From contig CM048591.1 in assembly GCA_026413225.1 (NCBI GenBank), positions 47,637,803 through 47,701,802 on the forward strand: a stretch of 64,000 nt of DNA. The letters are read 5' to 3'. The notes under the pieces are model-generated. The model was not told where the DNA came from. It did not search any database and saw nothing but the letters and a program-made list of their open reading frames with translations. This DNA comes from Otis tarda (Eukaryota; Chordata; Aves; Otidiformes; Otididae). Shown here piece by piece: positions 1 through 14,100 of the stretch. The stretch's first letter is position 1; every line of letters begins with the position of its first letter. A program made the position numbers and the translations under genes.

Positions 1-3000
1 ACCTGCCTGTGTCCAGAGCTGGCTCTAGCACAAAGGGTGAGCCTATAATATCTGTGGTTCATTCCAAAATCAAATTCCTTAAATATTTGTTTCATGTGCA
101 TTCCCAGGAAGCAAGAGACTCAGATATAATTGCAGTCTGCCTGAAATTTATTATCAGTTGACACTTCACATCATTGCTTTTTAAATGCCTGAGTCCCAAG
201 CTGATTCAAATCATAGTCTGCACACTCACTGCAAGAGCAAAATTTATTTCTGAGAAAAATGACAAAGGTATTTCGCAACATGAAAACTTGTATGTCAGAG
301 AAACTTTATCAAACTCGTTGTACCTTCCCCTTGCAGTCTCATGGCAGCTGATTGTTACCTATTTTTGTGCTTTAAGCTGTTTAAAAATTACAATCAAACA
401 ACTACTCATAATGAAAAATGAATATTTATTTTTTTTCAGACAAGACTTCTTCCTGTGCCAAGGATCACAGTGATGAGCAAGTGGTATCATTGCATGCCCA
501 TACAGGCCTCCCTGCTGCCTTTGGTGTGTGCCAGCTGTACGCAGAATTAAAGACAGATTTGTACAAAGACAAGACCTTGAAAGCAACCCTTAACACAGAT
601 TTGCTTGGCTGATTGCTTTTTGCCTATCACACCCTACTGTGTTTATGCAGGGTTACGCTGTCAGATTTGATACCTGTTGGACTGTGCCTGACGATGCCTC
701 TGGCTCTCCCTCCATAAGCAGGCGCGAAGGGCTGGGTTGGTGGCCCCTTCGGAGCCAGCCCTGGGTATCTCCTCCCAGGGTGGCCAGGGAAGGTGCCCCG
801 GCGCTGCTGCAGCTATGTTACTCCACCCCAGAAACCTCAAGGTTACCCTTTAGCACTTCCCCTCCACAATCTCAGTGGGATGCAATGGACCCAAGAAGTG
901 AAAATCTTCCCTCTCCTGTGGCAGTGTGCAATGCTCCCTGCATGGGCACTGCGCCAGGCCAGCAATTGTGCTACGCTTAATCCTAGTTATTTTTACAGCA
1001 CTTCTTGTAATTGTCAAAGACACAGTAGATGTTTACCCTTGATTGTAGTGGTTTGATGTTATTTGTTCAAAAGCTGTGCTATTAGAACTAAGGTAAATCA
1101 ATTTTTTTGCATCACATCGTAATGAAAACTTCTGTCATACCACCTCAGCCAACTTGCATGCTAATACATTGGTCATTTTTTAAAATAAACTAAAAAGGCT
1201 TGGTGGAACTGCCTGTGCTTTTATTTTAGACACAATAGGTACCTAACAGTCATATAGGAAATCACAGAGAAAAAAATTAAAATATTCCACAAATAGAAAT
1301 ATCTTGGGACCTTTCAACTGTTCAACACAATTTACAAAACATTTTGAGTGAATAAAACATCAGTTTGTAAAGTATACTCAGGTATTTTTCCCTGAGTTTA
1401 ACAATTAAACAGGAACCACCCCTGATTCACTGCAGACAAGCAGTAATTTAAACAAAGGTTACAGTTAAAGCTTATTTACACTTTGTTGCCTGATCAGTCT
1501 GAGATGTTCTGCATAAAAACGTCTCGATACACAACTTTTTAAAAAAATTTCAAATCAGCTAGTGTTTTAATGCATCTTATTTAAACATCTCAGAACCAGA
1601 TTTACATGGAGGGACATGGCAAAATGGTGTGGATACCTGCCTGGTCCTACCATGGGAATGTCTGCTTTATCCCGCTCCTGGCTCGCTAGTTTATCCTGCC
1701 TGACTTCCTCCCACCACCTCTCCTACTATCCTCTCCAAAAACCTGCTCGCTGCTTGAGCGCCAGCAGGCACCAAGAGCTGCTCTTTCCCTTGCACGCCAA
1801 AATGTCAGTGAATTTGTGAACCCAAAGTGATGCCACAGTGGCAGCCCAGGTTTGGCCACCTTTTGCCTGGGGGAGCCAGGCACCATGTGCCTCTGAGGCA
1901 GGGTTGCAAGGCTGTCATGTGCAAGGCCCTCCCTCTCAAACTATTCTTTTTCAGCCATTCCCCTCCTCATTCCTCAAAATGGCACCCATGTCTTCCTCAA
2001 AATCCTAGGAGGTTGGTTTCTTCTTTCCACTTCCAAATACAAGCAATTGTAACTCTCAGTGAAGGCTGCTACCGTGCCCATCTCACCTTCTCCCCTCCAA
2101 TTAACCTGCCACAAGCCAAGATGGGAAGCCCTAAAAGGGAAAGAGTTTGAAGGGAAGTGAAATCTAGCAGAAAAGAGAAAGTGTCAAGATTATATTCCTG
2201 GCTGACAGTTGGTGAGACTTTGGCTTTGATCCAGTGCTGGATACCATACACAGACATGAAAAAGAGAACTTGCACCCGAAGTGTCCCACAAACCATACAG
2301 GGGTTTCATCTGCTCAGCCGGTCTATGCAGCACAGGATTCACCTTCACTTTTGCAGCTTTCTGCTGTACAAAACCACGGCACATTTGCCTGCTATGCCAG
2401 TTTTCCAATAAAATTTTCCCTGTCTTTGGGCTACATTCTTCATGGCACTATTATTCAAGCAAAGCATTTTTTTCTGCTTTATTATTAATAACATTTTGTT
2501 TGATGTAGTCTTCATTGTTTATTTCAAAATCTTTGAAGTTCTCTTTACATCTGTATTTTGTATCTTGAGCAGTTCATTGTCTCCCACTTTGAGCAGCATA
2601 AATTGTGAATATGCTTTACACAAAAACCACATATGTGATATACTGAAATTCTCCTCCGCCAAAAAAAAAAAAGAGTTATATTCTTACACAGGACAAGATA
2701 TTTGTAGTAAACCACACCAAGGCCTGTTAGAGAAGCATATACCTTGTTCCCATATGTCCCCTTTATATGAGTAAGGGCACAGAGCATCAAGGATTTGACT
2801 TGCAGGAGCTATTACAGCATTTCCCAGGGCAGTTCAGCATGATTGATGGAATTGCTCAGCAGTCAGCCCACCTCTTCCTGCTACACAGTTTCCCTTGCTT
2901 TGAAAAATTTTGCAAACTATAGCAAGCAGCACTCATAGTAGGCAGATATTTCTAAACAGCATAGAACCCTAGCAGGAACATCTGTCCTTCTTCCAAAAGT

Positions 3001-6000
3001 ACATTTCTTTTGTGAGCTGCTCAGGTGGGAATGACCAGCTCCTTTCTGATACCTAAGTGCCCAGAAAAAAAAATGTATAAGCTGCAGAAAGAAAATATAA
3101 GTCTGCTGCCCCAGAATGAATGGAAGACTCTCAATGCCATAGGTCTTTCTGAGCACAAATCTTCCACTTGCAATCACAAAAAGCAGTTCAGACTTTACTG
3201 CAAAATTCCTGGTATCAAAGCCCTTTTAGGATGTCCTACATAAACATTAGGACATCTTCCATGGCAATCAAATAGACTTTAAAACAGGGAGGGGTAATAA
3301 CCTTTTCTGAACATAAACAGATGTTTCTCAGCAAAGAATAGCCATATGGTTTTTATCAGTAGTCCAAATATTCCTCAGTATTTCCCACTGTGAAAATCTG
3401 CTGAGGTCCCAGGGTGAAAGGCTAGTCCTATTATCCAAGACAACAGCAATGCACTTACCTAGGCCCAAGGAACCACAGTATTAACTACTCACACCAAACC
3501 AGTCAGTAACTAATTAATTATAACCAGAGATGGTAACATTCCAGATGATGATTGCACATCAAGCAGGGCTTGATGCAAGGTGTGGGGTAGTGCTGGGAGC
3601 AGCTCTGCACATCACTAATAAAGCCTTTGACATCCAGAAGTCAACCTGCTCCTGCTCACTGTGCCAGGTCTTCGGTTTCATCCCACCCCAGGTGCCATTT
3701 CTTTTCAGCCAAGCACAGAAGCATTTCTTCAGAAAGTTCAGCCACTCCAGGAAAGATCTGGGAAGATTTTCCCTTTGGTGTCAAGCTCCTCTTCCACATC
3801 ACTCATATCACACTGGTCCTGAAGGGTCCTGAAGGGATCAATTTGTCTTTGCACTGCTTTCTTAATGAAAAGACAAATGAATGACTGTGATGAAAATGTT
3901 CACTCCACAGACAGTGGAAAAGATGAGCAACACAAAACTCAAGGGAGAGCAGAACACAAGAGTTAACAGTGTATGCTATAGAAAAAGGGGGAAAAAAATC
4001 CAACAGCTTTCAAGAGACTTTTCCTACCAACAAATCCTTCTGGCTTTGTCTCTAAGACAGAGACAATATGCTCATGAAAACTCCTCTTGCTTTGCCACAC
4101 ACACTCACAAACACATCTCCCTCCTCCATCTCTGCCACAGTTCATTCATTAAAGGAGCCACTCTCACCCGAGTAGTCCACCCCCTGTATATTTATAGCAC
4201 TTCTGTTATTATTTCACTCTTTTTGTCAGTGATCTCTTGAGATATGTTTCCCCCTGCATCCTGTGATTATCCATGAGAGCTATAAATATACAGCTGAGTT
4301 GGTCAGCACATCCCTTCCCCCTCTCTGAAACAGATTTAATCTACCCAGCTACTCTGGTCCTCCTTTTCTGAGCAAGGACCTCTTCACTGCTATAAGAAGA
4401 CACTTGCAGAGGATATTGCTGAGACTACGGTATCTGATGAAATAAAATTAGTGAGGTGCATTTCTCCAGATCTCCTGGGGAACAGTGAGAGAAGGAACAG
4501 AGGTTTGTACAAGAAGTATAGGCAGATGCTTTATCTTTGCAGCCTCACATGACCCACAGCACGGCATCTGTGGGGAAAGCTTCTTGACTCTGTTATTTCT
4601 AACCAACGGCCACATGATTACACCTGGAATCATGCCACATTCAACAGTGACTTTTAAGACACTATGCCATTTCTTCTTCTTCTGTGCTAGGGAATCAGGC
4701 CTGATTATCCACTCTTGTAACAGGAAGAATTCATATCAAACAAACTATTTTAAGCCACAGTATTTCAAGCTGGCCATACATTAGAGGATGTTAACTGATA
4801 GGACAATAACCAAGGTTCAACAGAAAACTCACCAAACAAGCCTATAAAAACATCAACCACTGTCAGCATGACCATTACTTAGTACAGGACAGCAAATGTG
4901 GATCACAGAAATCCTCAAAAAAAAAAAAACCAAAAACCCAAACCAAAAACATTAAGCTCTTTAGAGCTTACAGTGGCTGCCTCACCACATACACTTCTGG
5001 TATCTGTTATTATAGTCTGCCTTTTTATCATATGCATACCTCTTGAGGTCTGCAGGTATATGCTGAACAACTTCCGAGAGCAGGAGGCACAAGGTTCATC
5101 ATGTTCAATTCCAAAACAAGCAGTATAAATTTTCCTTTATTTATGCTTGGGAAAAAGTCATGTAAATCCTTTCAAATTAAGAAATTTATGCAGACATCCA
5201 TCTGAAGCTCTGTCTGGAACTTTTAAACAAAATTGAAATCATTCACATAAAAAACTTTTGCTTATGGACATCTTAAAAAACTGCTCTTTTCAGTTACACA
5301 ACCATTGGTGCTTTCAGACTCTTCTGAAGACAACCAACTGACTAACTACAGGGAATAGAAACTAAGAGAAGAATGCAAGAGATATGAGATGTAGATATAG
5401 AAATTCAATAATGTGGCTATTTTCACTGAGACTACAAAATCAACACTTGTAAAAATATGACCACAAAGTAGATTTTGAGATCACCAAACAGCAGTTAAAA
5501 TGACAGAGATTTTGTTTCCAAAGCTCACCTATAAAATACTGCATGCATACATTGAGACAATGACCTATAAGAAAAGGAATGGGTATAAATCAGCATTTAC
5601 AGAGAAAGGGTGACTGGTATAGACACAGCTGTATCTGTATACAAGGGTTAGCCACACGGCCACTGACCCCTCTGCCCAGTATGAGAGTATACGTGCACAC
5701 ACAGTTTCCGTCAGAATTACTAGTGGCAAGGTGCTTTGATTGAGAACAGAATAAAATTACTGATTTTACTACTCTTTGTCTTTGTTTCTGGTACAGGCAG
5801 TTTGTGCCTTTGTAGCCCAAAACCCTATGTTGCTGTTTGACAAAATATCACAAGGCCAGTCTCCTGGTACACTATTAGCAGGACAACATTTTTTATATAC
5901 GCACAACCTCAATCCCATCTTCGTGTGTTGATATCTACTCCTAGACACACTGGTCTTTGACTACTGCCTTGTGCTGGTCCAGGTTCCACAGCTCTTGGGA

Positions 6001-6950
6001 GTACTATAACATCAAACCCCTCCATATCTTTGTAATGGCAGCTTATCCATTAGCCATTGAAAATTAATACTAAAATCTAAAGATACAAAGAAAAGTGATA
6101 TAGTAGTAAAAAATATGATTTTTTAAATAGAAAATAGAAATAGAGCAATGAGAGATGCTTGTAAAAGTATGTCTGAACTTCCCAAAAAATAGATACCACA
6201 AACATCAAACAGCTCTCCGAATGAGAAGTAAACAGCTTAGTACACCTTTATCACATCACATAAAATATTCTTCTACATATAACTTTTGAAGAAACGCCAG
6301 CATGAGCAAGATTCACTTGTCTTTACACAACTCCAGGGAAAGCTGAAAGAGCATCAAGGAAAACACAGAAAAATATGACAAATTGTAAACTGAATCGCAT
6401 GCTAAGCTACAGATTCTGCTTTCTGGACTTCCCTGACAGCTAGCCAGAGCTCCTGAGGCTTTCAGCTGCTTGGGGTTGAGGTGTAAATCTAAGAGACACC
6501 CTCAGCAAGGGATCCTCTGTCTTGGAGCTCATTGCTTTTCTTGTGCCAGTGGAGTGGGTGGAAGGGGTGTCTCAACTTGGCAGAGATCTGAAATTGTGTG
6601 GAGCAGAAGTTCATGGATGCTGAGACATATACTTGTATCTTTCATGCTAATACATTACAGCAACTTACAGTGTAATAGCAATGATGGTCCTGGTGCCAGT
6701 GAGGGTGTTTACCTCCCATTTTCACAACCCTCCCCAGTGCATGCATAGTTACCCAGTAAAGACTGGAATGATGCCACTGGTAACGATTCTGTGCCCACAC
6801 GCTCTACATGACCATCAGCAGAGATGCAAGTGAAGGATTTGCTGTTCCAGAACCACAGAGCTCTGTATTTAAGCTAAATAAGGCTTTGATTATGCCCTTT
6901 ATTCCCAGGCTTGCCAATGGGTGGGGCATAAATAACACTATTCCAAAAGC
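1..6950. other. Intergenic, AT-rich, no supported gene
   Basis: I see no open frame with a recognisable domain in this stretch. The longest frames are about 110 codons and have low-complexity or stop-rich surroundings. There are short A-rich tracts, for example 4918-4950, where a run of A passes into an AACCAAAA-type tail. A moderately GC-rich patch lies at about 690-980. A distal regulatory role or a non-coding RNA cannot be excluded, but nothing in the sequence shows one. Confidence 0.6.
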
Positions 6951-6959
6951 ATTCCAGAA

Positions 6960-8010
6960 CATAACCGCTCCCCCTGTGGCAGTCGATGCCTCTGTGCAGA
7001 TGGAGCAGCCGAGGGGAGAGGCTGCGGTGCAGACCTCAGGCTGCAGGCAGTGCCTGGACCCTACTCCCAGGGCAGGGGCAGGTGGCAGCCCTGATGCAGA
7101 AGGTGTGCGCAGGTGGAGGAGCTCCTGCGGCAGGTGGCTGAGCTGCAGGAGGTGGTCAGGAGGTTGTGGGACATCAGGGAGGTGGAGAGGGAGCTGGATC
7201 CTTGGTTCCAGGCACAGTCTGCACTGGAACTGCAGCATCAGTGGCAATCAAAAACCCTGCCACTGACACACGAGGTAAGCAAGGAGGCAGAAGATGCCAA
7301 TGAATGGAAAGTTGCAAGGGCAAGGTGCAGCAGGAGGAAGAAGCAGCTTCCCCAGAACCCTGAGGTGCCCCTGCAGAACCGCTTTGCCGCTCTGCAAACT
7401 GAAGAATTAAGACCCAGCACCTCGGGGGAGGCACTGAAGCCGTGCAAGGTAGCCCAACCAGCTCACGTGATAACTAGTGCTACCAAGAAAGAGAGATGCG
7501 TGGTAGAGTGGGTGACTCCCTCCTGAGAGGTACGGAGGCACCCATCTGCCAACCCGATGCGCTCTCTCGGGAGGCGTGCTGTCTCCCGGGGGCTCGTATC
7601 AGGGATGTCGCCGAGAGAATACCTAGCCTCATACAGCCCACAGACTATTATCCACTACTGGTGTTTCATGTGGGTGCCAGCGACACAGCTGGGGGCAGCC
7701 TGAGAAACATCAAAAGGGATTTCAGGGCCCTGGGTACAACAGTCAAAGACTCTGGGGCGCAGGTCAATCCTCCTGGTCGAAGGGCAGGGACCTGAAAGGG
7801 CCAGATGTTTCTGGCAGGTTAACTCGTGGCTCAGAGAGTGGTGCTACAGCCAGGGCTTTGGGTATCTAGACAACGGGGCGTGCTTTGAGAAGCTCGGGCT
7901 GCTAGGGGTGGATGGCATGCACTTAACTGACAAGGGGAAGCGTGTGCTTGGACAAAGGCTTGCCAGACTCATCCGGAGGGCTTTAAACAAGTGTTGCTGG
8001 GGGAGGGGGA
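6960..8010 (+). pseudogene. CR1 ORF1 remnant (coiled coil plus esterase)
   Basis: The frame starting near 6976 encodes a segment with VQTSGCRQC, typical of the cysteine-bearing N-terminal part of CR1 ORF1. Near 7095 the homology moves to another frame, which runs 7113-7526 and is rich in E, L, R and V in a coiled-coil pattern (LLRQVAELQEVVRRLW). Further on, 7496-7795 has FHVGASDTAGG, matching the G-x-(N/S)-D block of SGNH esterases. The 7908-7990 region encodes DGMHLTDKGKRVLG, the D-x-x-H block. The frame changes show it is a pseudogene. In the CR1 clade ORF1 is an RNA-binding/esterase protein that helps retrotransposition. Confidence 0.85.
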
Positions 8011-8146
8011 GCACAGTTGAGCCCACTGCTGTCAGCATGGCACCAGTGCCAGCACCGAGGGTCCAGAAGCTGAGGAAGGATCGCAGGTATGTGCAAATGA
8101 ACTTAAACTGTGATCCAAAAGAACTCCTGTCGCTCCAGCCAGCAAG

Positions 8147-10225
8147 TTGGCTTTGTCGGGGGCTCAGCTGAAGTGTCTCTATACCAATGCACGCAGCATG
8201 GGGAATAAACAGGAAGAGCTGGAGATGTGTGCACACAAGCAGGGCTACGACCTTGTTGGCATCATGGAGACGTGGTGGGACATCTCGTACGACTGGAGCG
8301 TCAACATGGAGGGGTATAGGCTTTTTAGAAAGGACAGGAAGAGGACACGAGGAGGGGGTGTCGCTCTCTACGTCAGCAACCAGCTGGAGTGCGTGGAGCT
8401 CCACCTCGGGGTGGAGGAGGAGCTGACAGAGAGCTTATGGGTCAAGATTAGAGGACGGGGACAGACAGGGGACATTACGGTGGGGTCTGTTACAGGCTGC
8501 CTGGCCAGGAGGACAGAGCAGACAAGGCGCTCTATGGCCAGACAGGAGCAGCCTCACAGTCACAAGCCCTGGTCCTCATGGGGGACTTCAACAACCCTGA
8601 CATCTGTTGGAGAGACAACATGGCAGGGCACAGGCAGTCCAGGAGGTTCCTGGAATGCATGGACGATAACTTCCTCCTACAGGCGATAGAGAAGCCAACA
8701 AGGAGGGGTGCCATGCTCGACCTTGTGCTCAACAACAGGGAGGGACTGGTGGGGGATGTGAAACTGAAGGACAGCCTTGGCTGCAGCGACCACGACACGG
8801 TGGAGTTCAAGATCCATGGAACAGCGAGGACACTACATGGCAAGCTCTCAGCCCTAGATTTCAAGAAGGCGGACTTTGGCCTCTTCAGGGACCTGATGGG
8901 CAAAGTGCCATGGGAGGCAGCCCTGGAAGGAAGAGGGGCCTAGGAAAGTTGGTCTACATTCAAGGAGCACCTCCTCCAAGCTCAGCAGAGGTGCATCCCG
9001 ACGAAGAACTAGTTGGGCAAAAAGGCCAGGAGGCCTGTGTGGGTGAGCAAGGAGCTCCTGAACCAACTGAAAGTGAAGAGGAAAGCCTATAGAGAGTGGA
9101 AGCGGAGACAGGTAGGGAGTGGCCAGGGATCGAGTGAGGAAGGCTAAAGCCCTGACAGAATTGAATCTGGCCAGGGATATAAAAAGCAACAAGAAAAGCT
9201 TCTATAGGTATGTAGGGGACAAAAGAAAGTCCAGGGAAAATGTAGGCCTCCTCCAGAAGGAAACTGGCATCCTGGTTACCCAGTACATGGATAAGGCTGA
9301 GGTACTCAATGACCTTTTTGCCTCAGTCTTCACCAATAAAGGCTCTTGTCTCACCACCCAAGCTGTGGAAGGCACAAGCAGGGACTGCGAGGATGAAGAA
9401 CCATCCACTGTACTGGAAGAGCAGGTTCGGGAACATCTGAGAAACTTGAAGGTGCACAAGTCCATGGGACCTGATGAGATCCATCCGCGGGTCCTGAGGG
9501 AACTGGCAGATGAAGTTGCCAAGCCACTGGCCATTGTATTTGAGAAGTCGTGGTGGTCTGGTGAGGTCCCCGATGACTGGAAGAGAGGGAACATAACCCT
9601 TATTTTTAAAAAGGGGAACAAGGAGGACCTGGGCAACTACAGGCCGGTCAGCCTCACCTCTATGCCTGGCAAGGTCATGGAGCAGATTCTCCTGGAAACC
9701 ATGCTAAGGCACATGGAGAGCAAGGAGGTGGTTGGTGACAGCCAACACGGCTTCACCAAGGGCAGATCATGCCCGACCAATTTGGTGGCCTTCTATGACG
9801 GGGTGACAGCATCGGTGGACAAGGGATGAGCAACAGATATCATCTACCTGGACTTGTGCAAAGCTTTTGACACTGTCCCGCATGACATCCTTCTCTCTAA
9901 ACTAGAGAGACATGCGTTTGATGGATGGACCACTCCATAAGGAGTTGCCTGGATGGCCGGTGGTCAACGGCTCGATGTCCAAGTGGAGACCAGTCAAAAG
10001 TGGCGTCCCTTAGGGGTCTGTGTTGGGCCCGGCCCTGTTCAACATCTTTGTCAGCAACATGGACAGTGGGATAGAGTGCACCCTCAGCAAGTTCGCCGAC
10101 GACACCAAGCTGTGTGGTGCCTTCGACACGCTGGAAGGGAGGGATGCCATCCAGAGGGACCTTGACAGGCTGGAGAGGTGAGTCCATGCCAACCTCATGA
10201 AGTTCAATCAGGCCAAGTGCCCTGT
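8147..10225 (+). pseudogene. CR1 ORF2 remnant (endonuclease and partial RT)
   Basis: The endonuclease starts with LKCLYTNARSMGNKQEEL and continues with a variant of the usual ETWW motif (IMETWWD). The metal-binding GDFNNPDICW block is near 8580 and SDHDTVEF is near 8785. The reverse transcriptase follows from 9119 with [10 protein letters not shown], then the motif A region [13 protein letters not shown] just after the TGA at 9827-9829. The catalytic FADDTKL is at 10092-10112. At least four frame changes and several stops are needed to follow the protein, so it cannot be active. It ends about 200 residues short of the family's normal C terminus. Confidence 0.9.
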
Positions 10226-11084
10226 AGGCTTACATTCCTACTTTTCTCTGGAGGTAGGAAAAGTTATTATGAGTAATAGTTCTCTGCAGGCAATATGTAT
10301 TCACCACCTCACACATCAGCTGACCCCTGAGTTATGTCTAGCTCTGCATCCATTTACCCTTAGTGCTGCCAGAGACCCAGGAGATGAGGTTTGATAGACA
10401 CCACCACAATGAAGCAAGTTGTTCCTGCTCCACCAGATATCTGGAAGCTTATGAGTTGTAGCACTAAAACTGACAAGATGCTAACTTTTGGTAACACTGA
10501 TGCTTTAAGTACTGCTGTCCCAGTGATTCTTAGAATACTTTTAAAAGAGTAGCAACGAACAGACAAGAGAAATGAAAGGAGTAGACAGAAGGTGTAGAGA
10601 GTTTGAATACTGGCAAAAGAAGATCCATGTCAGAGTTTTCAAGTCTAAGAGAAGAAAGCAGAATTACAGGAAATTGAACAGGAAATGAGATTCAGTAGCT
10701 GGAGAACCTGAGTTTCTAAGAAAAGTAAGGCATATGAAAAGCTGAAGTGTAAGAAAGAACAGAAATGAGAAGCTGTGGATAAAGAAGAGCCTTAAGAAGC
10801 AGGAATAATACAAGAACCATTAATATCAATGGGAGTCTTTCCGTTGGCCAAAAAAAAAGGCCAATATTTCACCCTATTTGCATTAAATGGTAGGTGATAA
10901 AGGAAAGAAAATGAGGTGGACAACAGAGCTAACCACAGGTTAGTGACAAAGATCTCTCTAACAGAGCCCAGCCCGTGAATTTACTAAGGTCCTCCTGGCA
11001 AAAATGATGGAATATTCTTGTGGCATGTGGCAATTGCTAGGGCGGATCAACCGACAACAGCAGCCCCATAAAACGGATTCACGT

Positions 11085-11106
11085 AAAAACAAACAAACAA
11101 ACAAAC
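11085..11106. repeat. (CAAA)n microsatellite
   Basis: Four to five tandem CAAA units preceded by a short A run. It is a simple repeat with no associated retroelement body that I can recognise. Confidence 0.85.
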
Positions 11107-14100
11107 CCTTAAGTGTATAGCATGCAGGAAGGACATGACCCTGAGTTATGACCCTGAGAACGTGACATACAGGACAGAAAAGGTGGTAGAATGTTACTAA
11201 GAATATACATTGCTTAGCAGAGCTAGGAATGTCCCACGCCAAAGCAGTAATAAGGCTGCCGGTATCTCACCAACACAGTGTGGGCATTACCACACAGCAT
11301 TGCCTCACACTACACAGACAGACTCAAGAGGAACAGTGAAAAACACATTCAAAACTCTGAAAAAACTTACCACTACTTAATGTGCAGGTCTAGCATCATG
11401 TGGATATGTGTGAAGGCATTGGGCAACCTCACTCACCTTCAGGTCTTCTTCCACCAGCAACCCCTCTCCATCCAGTGACGCCATCTGGGACATGTGATCT
11501 TCAGTCTGGCCTGCAGGCCATATTGTAAGCTGGGCACTATTTACAGCCCTTACTGTGACACTTCAACCTTCGTGTTCCATGAAACAGCAACAAACATGCC
11601 ATCCATTAGCTCCTAAGAAGCTCTTAAAGTCTGATTCACAGAAGGGGTACACAGTACTTCTGGGGAACTTCTTGTTTCAGCAAGTAATAACAGTTCTTAA
11701 GAATGCTGTGTGGTATGAGAGGAATTTATCTCCTGTATAAAGGGAAACAGATGTCGAAGGGAGCAGGACATGAGATCATTAAGGGGCTGCTGTGAGGGGT
11801 CAAGGGTTCTTTTCTGAAAAGAGCTTGTTTTATACTTTTCTAAAGCATAATGTTGGGTCATTATTATAAAGTCAATACATATGCCTGATTTGTAACATTT
11901 CTGAGCACTCTCAACCCTCAGTAGCCCTGGTAAGAGTTAGAATTTCTAACTTATTTAAAAATGTTATTTCTTCTCCTCTCTTCCACTTCTCTTTTCCTTC
12001 CTTATAATCATCCTCAGCATATAAATTACTCATGGCAGAGACAGCTAGCATTTCAGTGCCTAGACTGACCTTACACCCAGCCTGTTTAGATGTAAGCCTA
12101 GGTACAGATTTTAGCCTAGCATGCTACTAATACAAATAGTGGCCTCCGTTTGAAGAGCTTTCCCCCCGTGGCCACTGTGGAATAGGCAAACTGGCTTATG
12201 AGGGAACATGTGTTTCCTAGGAGGCGTTGATCTTCCCTAGCGGGTCTTTGTTGGAGAGGGTATAGGTAGCCTTAATCCAGGCTGCTTGCACTTGCAGGTA
12301 TGCTACAACGCTCTGCAGACATGGAGAACCTTAACAGCCTCTTTGTTTCCAACCCACGGTTACCTGGACAGCTTAGATCTTGCCAAGGTGTCTATTTGTC
12401 CTGTGAAGGGAACAGGTGTCAGGTTTCCAGAGCTGAGTTCCAGATGTCCTACTATGAATTTCCTTCCTAGCTCCTGACATGCCTCATCAGCAGGGATGCT
12501 AAACCCAGCCTAACCCACAGCACTCTGCAGCCCAGGGTACAGCATGGTCAGTGATGGTTTAAAGAAACAGACCAAGCTGCAAACTCTCCTTACAGAGGAG
12601 GTAACCACTTCCAGGAACACGGCTGATAAGACAACTGTGGGCAGCAGTACCTTCAGCTTAATACAGCAGGGCTAGAAAGTTGGTCCCCCCAGTATTGTGA
12701 CAGTTAAATACTGCACATTGAGCATCACAATGAAACACAGCCCATTTGCCAGCATTGCAAAAGGACTGTGAACATCATTTCAGTATGAACTCAGGGGAAA
12801 ACTTTAGCTTCTTGCTTTGTGCTTCTTTGCTGGCCCAAAATAGGTTCATTTTCAGCCAAACACCCCAAGAACTCAACCATTGCCAAATTCTTTTTTTTTC
12901 TGGTTTTTTTTTTTGCTTGCCTTCAGGACTCCTAATCTAAGCAGTTGCATCCTTCCCTGATGCAAAGCAGTGATGCTCCAGTGAATAAAGCCTGCCATAG
13001 TTGATGATGGCAGATGGCAGCCATGGAACTAGCTCTACGTTTCACTTCAGTGAAAGGAAACTTTCTTGAACTGTGCTTCAAATGCACTGATTCACAGGGG
13101 GGTCCTATTGTCTCTGAAATCAAAACTGCCCCATTTACTCTGAAGACTTTTTACCACCAACATCAGGGTCTTGGCAGACACAGCATTTTTTGAAAGCTTT
13201 CAATCTGCAATCCAGAGATTCAAGTTTGCTGCTTTAGCTCAGTTCTTGACCAGATCTCCGATGGAAAGAATTCATTTTCCACTCGCTAAAATGCTTGCAA
13301 AAATGATAAGCAAATCCCTTCTCCTGCTGCTCCAAAATAGCACTTCTGAATACTGAAGTTATTTTAAAAGTTTGAATGTGTTAATTCTGTATTCTGTGGA
13401 TGTACCATTTTCACTTGCAAATGTGACTGCTACTTGAACCAAGACCCTTGCCCAGCAATGAAGCCATCCATATGTGCATCTCCATCTTCACTGGATAATA
13501 TCTGCTTAGCCTCTGCTTGCTCACTTTCCTTATTAATCAAAACCTGTTCTTTTACCGTACAATCCATTAAAAAATCTCAAATTTAATTTAATTTTTAATT
13601 ATACCATAGTCCTTGGCTAGTTTAGGAGTTCAATCAGATCTCCTACAGTTTTAGTTATTTTTATCTTCAACCAAAATAATAAAAAAAAAAAAAAATTTTG
13701 CCACCTTTGCCGAAGGTTGAGTTTTGCCATTCTTTCAGCTGTCTCTATTGGTTTCCACAGAAAAAATATGTCCCTGTGCAACCATATATATATGTACTAA
13801 GACACAGAAAAAATGGGGCAGTCTGCTCCCATCATGTAATGCTGTGTTAGGGAGGCGTAGCCCTCCTGCAGGGATAGCGTACATGGAGCTATGCCCACAG
13901 ATTTGGCAGCAGGCACCATGCCTCAGTTATGCTCTGCCAATCTTTTGGGGGGGGGCAGAGATGTCTGTGGCTGGGCTGGGGTCCCATGGAGGCAGTCTGG
14001 GGAGCAGGAGCTCTGCAGGAGCTGTGGGTGACGGGTGATGCTGCTGCGGTGGCATTCATGCAAGCTGCCCACGTCAGCCCGGGAGTCTCCTCCCAGCACC

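Larger units (their letters stand above)
6950..10225 (+). mobile_element. CR1 LINE, long but 3'-truncated and decayed
   Basis: This is a non-LTR retrotransposon of the CR1 family in plus orientation. In order it shows an ORF1 remnant with a cysteine-containing segment and SGNH-esterase motifs, an APE-type endonuclease (GDFN and SDH motifs), then a reverse transcriptase with the catalytic FADD box at 10092-10103. Several frame changes and an in-frame TGA at 9827-9829 show it is dead. Homology stops abruptly after the segment encoding KFNQAKC (about 10225). The thumb region, the C-terminal part and the 3' terminal repeat are missing. CR1 copies normally lose their 5' end, so this pattern points to a later deletion or rearrangement. 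The exact 5' boundary is uncertain by about 100 bases. Confidence 0.93.

Noticed and set aside
418-612. Pyrimidine tract with TTTTCAG followed by an open frame, looking like a terminal exon
   Set aside because: No protein family recognised, no partner exon in the window and ordinary frame length. Chance splice-like words are common in AT-rich DNA.
8147-9829. Long CR1 ORF2 frames as an active gene
   Set aside because: Frame changes, an in-frame TGA and loss of the 3' end show it is a dead element.
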